Made by a program: the position numbers and the translations under genes. The notes beneath the pieces are model-generated. The model ran no database searches. It saw nothing but the letters and a program-made list of their open reading frames with translations, and was not told the origin of the DNA. Positions 6,027 to 10,001 of a DNA stretch of 10,001 nucleotides are shown piece by piece; position 1 is the first letter of the stretch; each line of letters starts with the position of its first letter. The DNA is from Isohypsibius dastychi (Eukaryota > Tardigrada > Eutardigrada > Parachela > Isohypsibiidae): the NCBI GenBank assembly GCA_034696485.1, contig JAQIWT010001647.1, positions 1 to 10,001 of the forward strand, written 5' to 3'.

Positions 6027-8668
6027 CTGAGATCGAGATCTGCCATTTATGTTTTGCCACGGATAAATTTATATACATTACCATCCAATATAGTTATTGT
6101 CGTAAGCATTGCCTCCGATCAGCTTATAAATCGTTCCGTACTGGTCTTCGTAGATCATCGCATACTGGTTACTTCTCGGGTCGATGTTGTTAACCAGTTC
6201 CTTGCGCGGACCGTAATTCAACCCGGCTGGGATGAAAACTCATCAAGAAAAGCAATGAGAGAAAATGGAAAACCAAATACCTTGGAAGGATTGCCAGTGG
6301 CTCACGCCATCTATGCCTTCTGCAACCAAATCTGCAACGTTACCTCCAGCAGCTTCGTACAGGGTGGGCAGCCAGTCGGTGACATGGAACAGTTGATGCG
6401 TGATCCTTCCTCGTTTGAGAAGACGTGGAGACCAGATGAAACCAGGAGTACGGACACCACCCTCAAACATAGCACCTTTGCCCGCACGAAGTGGCCAATT
6501 GGAGCCGTAGTTTGTCCCACGAACAAAGGCCTGATGTTCTGGGAGTGGTGCACCGTTGTCGGCTAGGAACGCAATTATAGTGTCCTCTACGATTCCTTTG
6601 TTGACGACAGCATCGACGACTCGTTTGAAACTCTCATCTAGGCACTGAATGACAGCTGTGAAAAAATCGTTTTTAAATTTCGAGAGTAAGCTACATGGGA
6701 AAAGTGCATCACCCAACTGCTTTTTGCGTTCAGGAAAGGCATCAGAGAAGCTGTAAACTGGAGGACGCAGTTGGTACTGAGGCATGGAGAACTGTGGGGC
6801 ACGATATGGTTCGAAACTGGTGTGGACCAAGGGAGTGGCAAAATACATGAACCATGGAACATCATTGTCTGCTCTGCGTATCAACTGCTCAGCTTTTTCA
6901 ACTAATAAATGGGGCACAAAGTGATTTAGGGTATGATTTGCATGGATGATCTTTCCGTTCTCGCGAAATATTCTACCAGCGGTCGGGACAGGAGTGATCT
7001 GCGAAAATGGAAGCTGCGAAATATGTCAACAATGTCGTTCGTAATGTCGACCTACCCATCCTTCAGTCATGTTGAACCAATTACAATCTCCGCTCATAAA
7101 TCCAAACGAGTAATCAAAACCGCGGCCAACTATTAAAACAAAAGTTGCTTCCAAAAATATTCAATGAGATGCCAAGGAGCCTCACGGGGGAAGAACTCTC
7201 GGGTATGGTCCCCTAAATGCCACTACGAAACAATATTGTCATCATATAGCAACTATATTGTTAAGTTGCTGTTGGCACCTTCCCAACATGCCAAGTGACA
7301 TATCCAAGTCGCTTCCAGAAAACAGGCTGCATGTTGTGTATAAGCGGAACACCCCATGGTTCTCCCTCACCAATAGCCTGTGTTTGCATGGCTGGACAGA
7401 CATATCATGAAATTAGTCTCAAATGGCCGATCAGAAGTTTTGCCTTACAGATATGGAACGTGTACTTTGAGGTCATCAACGCTGATCGCGTTGGGGTGCA
7501 AATCGGATTGCTGTAGTGGCGATGGAGAATGATGCCGTCCCAAGCAAGTTTGTCAATGTTTGGCGTCGGAGTATGTTTGTTTCCCTCGAGGTAGCTCAAA
7601 TCTGCGTGACCCTGGATAACGGAAAGTTGGTTACGTGACCACAACGCATCGAGCCGGAAAAAGATGAATAACTCAGATAAATTACAGACATGGAAATCAG
7701 AATGATGATAACCAAAGTGGCGTGGGTCATCAAAAATTGTTTACGGCAGCAGACAGATTCAGTTTGAAGATTTTTCGAATCAGCGAGAGGTTCAGTAATC
7801 ATGTTCATACAAACACGTACACACCCACCCGGCTCTCATATATTTGATTGACTATGTTTTCGAAAGTGCCAGTAGAAGAGAAAGTCCCTTTTCGATCAAC
7901 TGGCATGGGAATTTTGAGAGTAAACAAAATCTGGCGCAAACAGCTAGTCTAAAGCCAGAGTTCTTGTCGGTTTGGTTCAGCTCGGGCGGGCCATGCCTGT
8001 CTGACAACACACCGGCTCGAAAGATCACGCATCACGATTCAACAGGTTGATCAGTGTGATAAAACGAATTGAAACAATAAACTTAGTCGGTCAAGATTTT
8101 TGCCGATTTTTGTCTCGACCTAGAGCACTGCCGATGTGCCCAAGTCTTTCCAAGTTGAAAACAGAACCATTGAATTCTGGACTCTTAGGCTAACCTGCCT
8201 TCTGTCACCCAGAGGTAGCTTTCTCAACTCACAAGATGCACTTACCAGATCATCGGCGAGGAACAAAAGAATGTTTGGTCGTTTCGGTACCCCAGGGGTA
8301 CCAGGTATTCCCACCGAGCCCGAGCTGCCAGTTGATGAAGAGCCACCTGTTGAGTATGCAGTAGTTGGGGCTGCAGTAGGAAATCTGGATGTCGTGGTTG
8401 CGCCAGATGTGGTCGTCGTACCACTGGTAGATGACGCGGGCCCTGGGCCGCTGGTAGATGACGCGGATCCTGGACCGCTTGTGGAGTAACTGGATAACTG
8501 GCCACTCACGGACTCTTTTTGCACAGTATTTCGGCCCGACCCAGATTCAAATCGCTTGGGTGCAGTCTTTCCATCGATCAGGCGGAAATTGTGAGAACGC
8601 AGACTGTCCGGATTGGCATCGGAGAAAGCGATAATCAGAAGAACAGCCAAAACCGCGATCGCTTTCAT
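5657..8668 (-). CDS. Secreted/lysosomal arylsulfatase, ARSB/ARSI/ARSJ type (9 exons, complete)
   Basis: Exons in transcript order: 8668-8246, 7611-7449, 7391-7279, 7222-7186, 7129-7056, 6998-6713, 6655-6281, 6226-6082, 6026-5657. They total 1986 nt, or 661 residues plus stop, and all phases join. The product has a signal peptide (1-18), a Ser/Thr/Gly-rich linker (about 42-127) and a sulfatase domain from about 130 to the C-terminus. The expected active-site set is present: Asp139-Asp140 (ADDL), Cys179 in C-T-P-T-R (the formylglycine site) with Arg183, Lys233 and His235 (VGKWHLG), His329, Asp398-Asn399 (ADNG) and Lys425. Sulfatases of this family hydrolyse sulfate esters after the Cys is converted to formylglycine in the ER. 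Sequons lie at Asn265, Asn291 and Asn611. The substrate cannot be told from sequence; ARSB acts on N-acetylgalactosamine 4-sulfate. The protein is longer than human ARSB (533 aa), mainly because of the linker. The start at 8668 is chosen for its CAAAAATG context and signal peptide. Confidence 0.9.
6082..6226 (-). CDS. Sulfatase exon 8: start of C-terminal subdomain
   Basis: 145 nt. Completes Ala491 (G|CC) and encodes RKELVNNIDP, matching the RxELLHNIDP box of ARSB/I/J, and then IYKLIGGNAYDNN, equivalent to the family's WKLLTG strand. The flanking introns are 54 nt (6227-6280) and 55 nt (6027-6081). Donor GGATG|GTAATG. Confidence 0.85.
6281..6655 (-). CDS. Sulfatase exon 7: ADNG metal site and GGVR region
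   Basis: 375 nt, preceded by a 57-nt intron (6656-6712) with acceptor TTTTTTCACAG. It encodes CLDESFKRVVDAV, then IIAFLADNGAP (Asp398-Asn399 bind metal), then NWPLRAGKGAMFEGGVRTPG (Lys425 contacts sulfate) and HVTDWLPTLYEAAGG. The family usually has DNGG, whereas DNGA is seen here. Donor CAAG|GTATTT. Confidence 0.9.
6713..6998 (-). CDS. Sulfatase exon 6: substrate-side loop and His329
   Basis: 95 codons plus one base. It encodes RENGKIIHANHTLNHFVPHL and PWFMYFATPLVHTSFEPY, matching the family's PLFLYLA-x-Q-x-VHEPL with the catalytic His. It ends at TTGG|GTGATG. A second acceptor 15 nt upstream would add five residues in frame. Confidence 0.88.
7056..7129 (-). CDS. Sulfatase exon 5: GRGFDYSFGF motif
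   Basis: 74 nt. Completes Leu246 (C|TT) and encodes GRGFDYSFGFMSGDCNWFN and then the sequon NMT. In ARSB relatives this position reads RGFD-x-x-FGY. It ends at TGG|GTAGGT in phase 0. Confidence 0.85.
7186..7222 (-). CDS. Sulfatase exon 4: 37-nt microexon completing GKWHLG
   Basis: Encodes WHLGDHTREFFP plus one base. It sits between introns of 56 nt on each side (7130-7185 and 7223-7278). Including it restores the active-site string GKWHLG and the downstream GRGFDYSFGF motif in frame. Without it both the motif and the frame would be lost. Donor CCCC|GTGAGG, acceptor TTTCGTAG. Confidence 0.85.
7279..7391 (-). CDS. Sulfatase exon 3: helix leading to the VGKWHLG motif
   Basis: Completes Ser196 (T|CC) and ends after Lys233 in phase 0. 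It encodes WGVPLIHNMQPVFWKRLGYVTWHVGK, where family members have the pattern VPLDE-x-x-L-x-x-LKEAGY-x-T-x-x-VGK. The acidic residue normally following the Pro-Leu is replaced by IHN here. Flanking introns are 57 nt (7392-7448) and 56 nt (7223-7278). Confidence 0.85.
7449..7611 (-). CDS. Sulfatase exon 2: formylglycine motif
   Basis: 54 codons plus one base. It carries TPNIDKLAWDGI, typical of the strand and helix before the active site, and then NPICTPTRSALMTSKY with the C-x-P-x-R signature (Cys179, Pro181, Arg183). The Cys type makes this a substrate for the eukaryotic formylglycine-generating enzyme. Donor ATCT|GTAAGG. Confidence 0.9.
7612..8245 (-). other. Sulfatase intron 1 (634 nt, the only long intron of this gene)
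   Basis: Donor GTAAGTG and acceptor CGTTATCCAG, phase 0, joining ADDL to GHADLSYLEG. It is about eleven times longer than the other introns. It contains an unrelated minus-strand frame (7596-7808) with one hydrophobic segment and a plus-strand frame (7844-8050), neither recognisable nor spliceable in frame to the sulfatase. First introns often carry regulatory sequence, but I can name none here. Confidence 0.75.
8246..8668 (-). CDS. Sulfatase exon 1: signal peptide, Ser/Thr/Gly linker, first catalytic motif
   Basis: 141 codons, ending in phase 0 at CTG|GTAAGT. Residues 1-18 (MKAIAVLAVLLIIAFSDA) form a classic signal peptide with likely cleavage after SDA. Residues 42-127 are low-complexity Ser/Thr/Gly/Pro, probably O-glycosylated. 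The fold then starts at KRPNILLFLADDL with metal-binding Asp139-Asp140. A second in-frame ATG at 8731 lies upstream of the TATA-like box and is not favoured. Confidence 0.88.
8422..8475 (-). repeat. 27-bp coding minisatellite in the sulfatase linker
   Basis: Two adjacent 27-bp units (8422-8448 and 8449-8475 on +) encode STSGPGSAS and STSGPGPAS. A degraded third unit follows (STSG). The period is a multiple of three, so copy-number change would keep the frame and only lengthen or shorten the linker. Confidence 0.75.
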
Positions 8669-8718
8669 TTTTGCGGAATGTTGCAATCGCTGGATGGAAG
8701 AAAAGTCAAATGGTACCA

Positions 8719-8725
8719 ATTTATA
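8719..8725 (-). promoter_or_regulatory. TATA-like box of the sulfatase gene
   Basis: TATAAAT reads on the minus strand about 50 nt before the chosen ATG, leaving room for a transcription start near 8690-8697 and a short 5' UTR. It is the only such box near the start codon. It is a motif match only. Confidence 0.45.
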
Positions 8726-8859
8726 TTCCATAATGGATTCAGAACAATCGCCAGCATCCGCGATCTACATGATCCGTTCTTTGTCTAGTCCAATGATTCG
8801 GCTTCGGGCAAATCTCTGCTGCCACACAAAGCTCTTCGCCCAACTTTTTTTACCACAAA

Positions 8860-8867
8860 TGACGTCA
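8860..8867. promoter_or_regulatory. CRE-type palindrome upstream of the sulfatase gene
   Basis: TGACGTCA is a perfect consensus site for CREB/ATF bZIP dimers and lies about 140 bp upstream of the TATA-like box. The same 8-mer also occurs by chance in the RPRD-like coding exon (1375-1382), so the match alone is weak. Confidence 0.35.
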
Positions 8868-9179
8868 AACACTCGGTAAATCAAACGCCGATGCTTGACC
8901 ACTCTTTAAAAACGCTCTTATTTTGGGTACAATTCTCCAGTTGTCTTTAGTTTCACAAGTTCAAAGTGGTTGGGGGATGTTGGATGACTGCGCGGCAGAG
9001 TTACGGTAAGACTAACTCACCTCCCCTCCCCCCATTTCAAATTGGTTAGCTGAATATTACATTGACCGTTTGAACAACTCGTTTGTCCCTCGGTCGGACA
9101 TTGCCAGAGGCATCGAAAACAAAACATGGTTCGTGAAAATGGATCATAGGGTGAAAAAAGAGAATAAGTATCGAAGTGC

Positions 9180-9213
9180 GCTACCGGGTAGCAGCTACCG
9201 GGTGCGGCTACCC
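9180..9213. repeat. Short CTACCGGG repeat cluster with hairpin
   Basis: GCTACCGGGTAGC (9180-9192) is self-complementary around one central base. GCTACCGGGT is repeated at 9194-9203, and GCTACCC follows from 9207. These are local duplications capable of a small hairpin. Function is unknown. Confidence 0.55.
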
Positions 9214-9532
9214 TGAATCATGTTTTGCATACGTTTAACATAAAAATCCAATAAATATGAGTATCGTGCAACCCAAAAGGTTCTGTGGTTCGAGGTCCTA
9301 CCAAAGGAGTCCATAACCTCAATTGTCATTTAATTGGTTTGACCACGTACCAATAGAAGCCATCCCGAATATCCCCACATTTCAGACCTTGTTGGGCTTT
9401 TTGGAGGCACACTTTGTATGGATGTGGTCCGACCCGCCTGATGCTACCCGCGCTCAGCCATCGAATTGACCAATGGCCACACACACTCTCCCCTTGTCGT
9501 TTCGGCTCAATCCTTCACAAATGCGACGCCAT

Positions 9533-9538
9533 TTTATT
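9533..9538 (-). terminator. Polyadenylation signal AATAAA (candidate third gene)
   Basis: AATAAA on the minus strand lies about 120 nt after the stop at 9658. The hexamer also reads within a CTGAAATAAAATGG context. It supports a minus-strand transcript ending near 9510-9520, but one hexamer is weak evidence. Confidence 0.35.
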
Positions 9539-9657
9539 TCAGTTTGGGATTTTAAGTTCAACATTGTAAGCGTGAAGGCCATTTCTTTACCGGGAATTAT
9601 CCTGTCTCGGTTGGACTGCTCTCGACGCACTCCTTCATTTCATTGGAGTTCTATTCT

Positions 9658-10001
9658 TCAACTCGCCATCAAATTATTGAATGGAACGTGCAGTTGGTTA
9701 TGATTCAGATTTTTTGGTCTAAAATAATATGTGTTACAGTTCCACACATGGCGTACATCATTATCAATACTGTCAGTAACATTCGAGTAACTGCTCGGGC
9801 GGTTTCTGAAACATGGGTTTGGCTGATCGAGGTATTCTGCGTATTTGAGGCTTTTCACGGTTTGCCAAATGGGATTCTGATTCTGAAAAGTGGACCGATA
9901 AATTGTCCAAGTTATATACGTTTAAAAAATTGCTTTGCAACCCGTTCGTTCTACTCACGCTAACCGGAGGCTTTCTATTTTTGTCAATTTTGTCAGCACC
10001 A
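9658..10001 (-). CDS. Candidate third gene, 3' end (exons 10001-9959 and 9882-9658), unknown product
   Basis: Read on the minus strand, an open stretch from the window edge (GADKIDKNRKPPVS) meets a strong donor AGC|GTGAGT. A 76-nt intron ends in CCACTTTTCAG (intron 9883-9958). The next exon stays open in the same phase for 74 residues (NQNPIWQTVKSLKYAEYLDQ onward, later CNTYYFRPKNL) to a TGA at 9658-9660. AATAAA lies about 120 nt further downstream. The product is hydrophilic, Asn/Tyr-rich, with one sequon (NVT), and matches no family I know. The opposite strand is also partly open here, so this is a modest-confidence model. Confidence 0.32.

Larger units (their letters stand above)
8669..9657. 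other. Intergenic region upstream of the sulfatase gene
   Basis: Contains the presumed promoter, a short hairpin-forming repeat around 9180-9213, a C-rich tract (CTCCCCTCCCCCC near 9022-9034) and the candidate polyadenylation signal of the third gene. Short frames on both strands carry no recognisable domain. I see no RNA gene. Confidence 0.5.

Noticed and set aside
7596-7808. Minus-strand frame with a hydrophobic segment in sulfatase intron 1
   Set aside because: It is out of frame with exon 2, and an isoform using it would lose the Asp139-Asp140 metal site. Kept only as a possible alternative-exon remark.
8669-8731. In-frame upstream ATG adding 21 residues to the sulfatase
   Set aside because: It lies on top of or upstream of the TATA-like box and would bury the signal peptide. 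The ATG at 8668 has better context.
9232-9303. tRNA-like B-box word GGTTCGAGGTCC near 9291
   Set aside because: No A-box at the right distance and no cloverleaf pairing could be drawn.
9850-10001. Plus-strand open frame containing KWTDKLSKLYTFKKLL and a hydrophobic end, possibly a membrane protein exon
   Set aside because: It has only a weak acceptor (TTTGAG) and no upstream exon in the window that I can join. The competing minus-strand model has better splice signals and a polyadenylation hexamer.

Overview
This is animal (metazoan) nuclear DNA, recognisable from spliced protein-coding genes with GT-AG introns and T-rich acceptors. The compact introns and protein families suggest an ecdysozoan such as a nematode or tardigrade. 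The sequence alone does not settle which.

Layout. Positions 1-3509 (+ strand) hold the 3' three coding exons of an RPRD-type gene, an RNA polymerase II CTD-interacting, CID-family regulator. In order they encode the end of the CID and following helices, a helical/coiled region with an acidic tail, and a long Pro/Gln/Asn/His-rich C-terminal exon. Its last intron contains a large imperfect foldback. Positions 3510-5656 are a convergent intergenic region with no gene I can support. It holds small repeats and a perfect 22-bp palindrome. Positions 5657-8668 (- strand) hold a complete nine-exon gene for a secreted or lysosomal arylsulfatase of the ARSB/ARSI/ARSJ group. I spliced it by hand into 661 codons with every exon phase matching. 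Seven of its eight introns are 54-57 nt and the first is 634 nt. A TATA-like box and a CRE-type palindrome lie upstream. Positions 8669-9657 are intergenic. From 9658 to the window edge (- strand) there is a weakly supported 3' end of a third gene, with an AATAAA signal downstream of its stop.

The two main genes are tail-to-tail and have unrelated roles: nuclear transcription control, and sulfate-ester hydrolysis in the secretory or lysosomal route. Nothing suggests they act together. I see no CRISPR array, transposase gene, rRNA or tRNA. The most interesting items are the foldback whose outer repeat coincides with a 5' splice site, the mucin-like linker placed in front of the sulfatase domain, an in-frame alternative 3' splice site in the sulfatase gene, and the candidate third gene.
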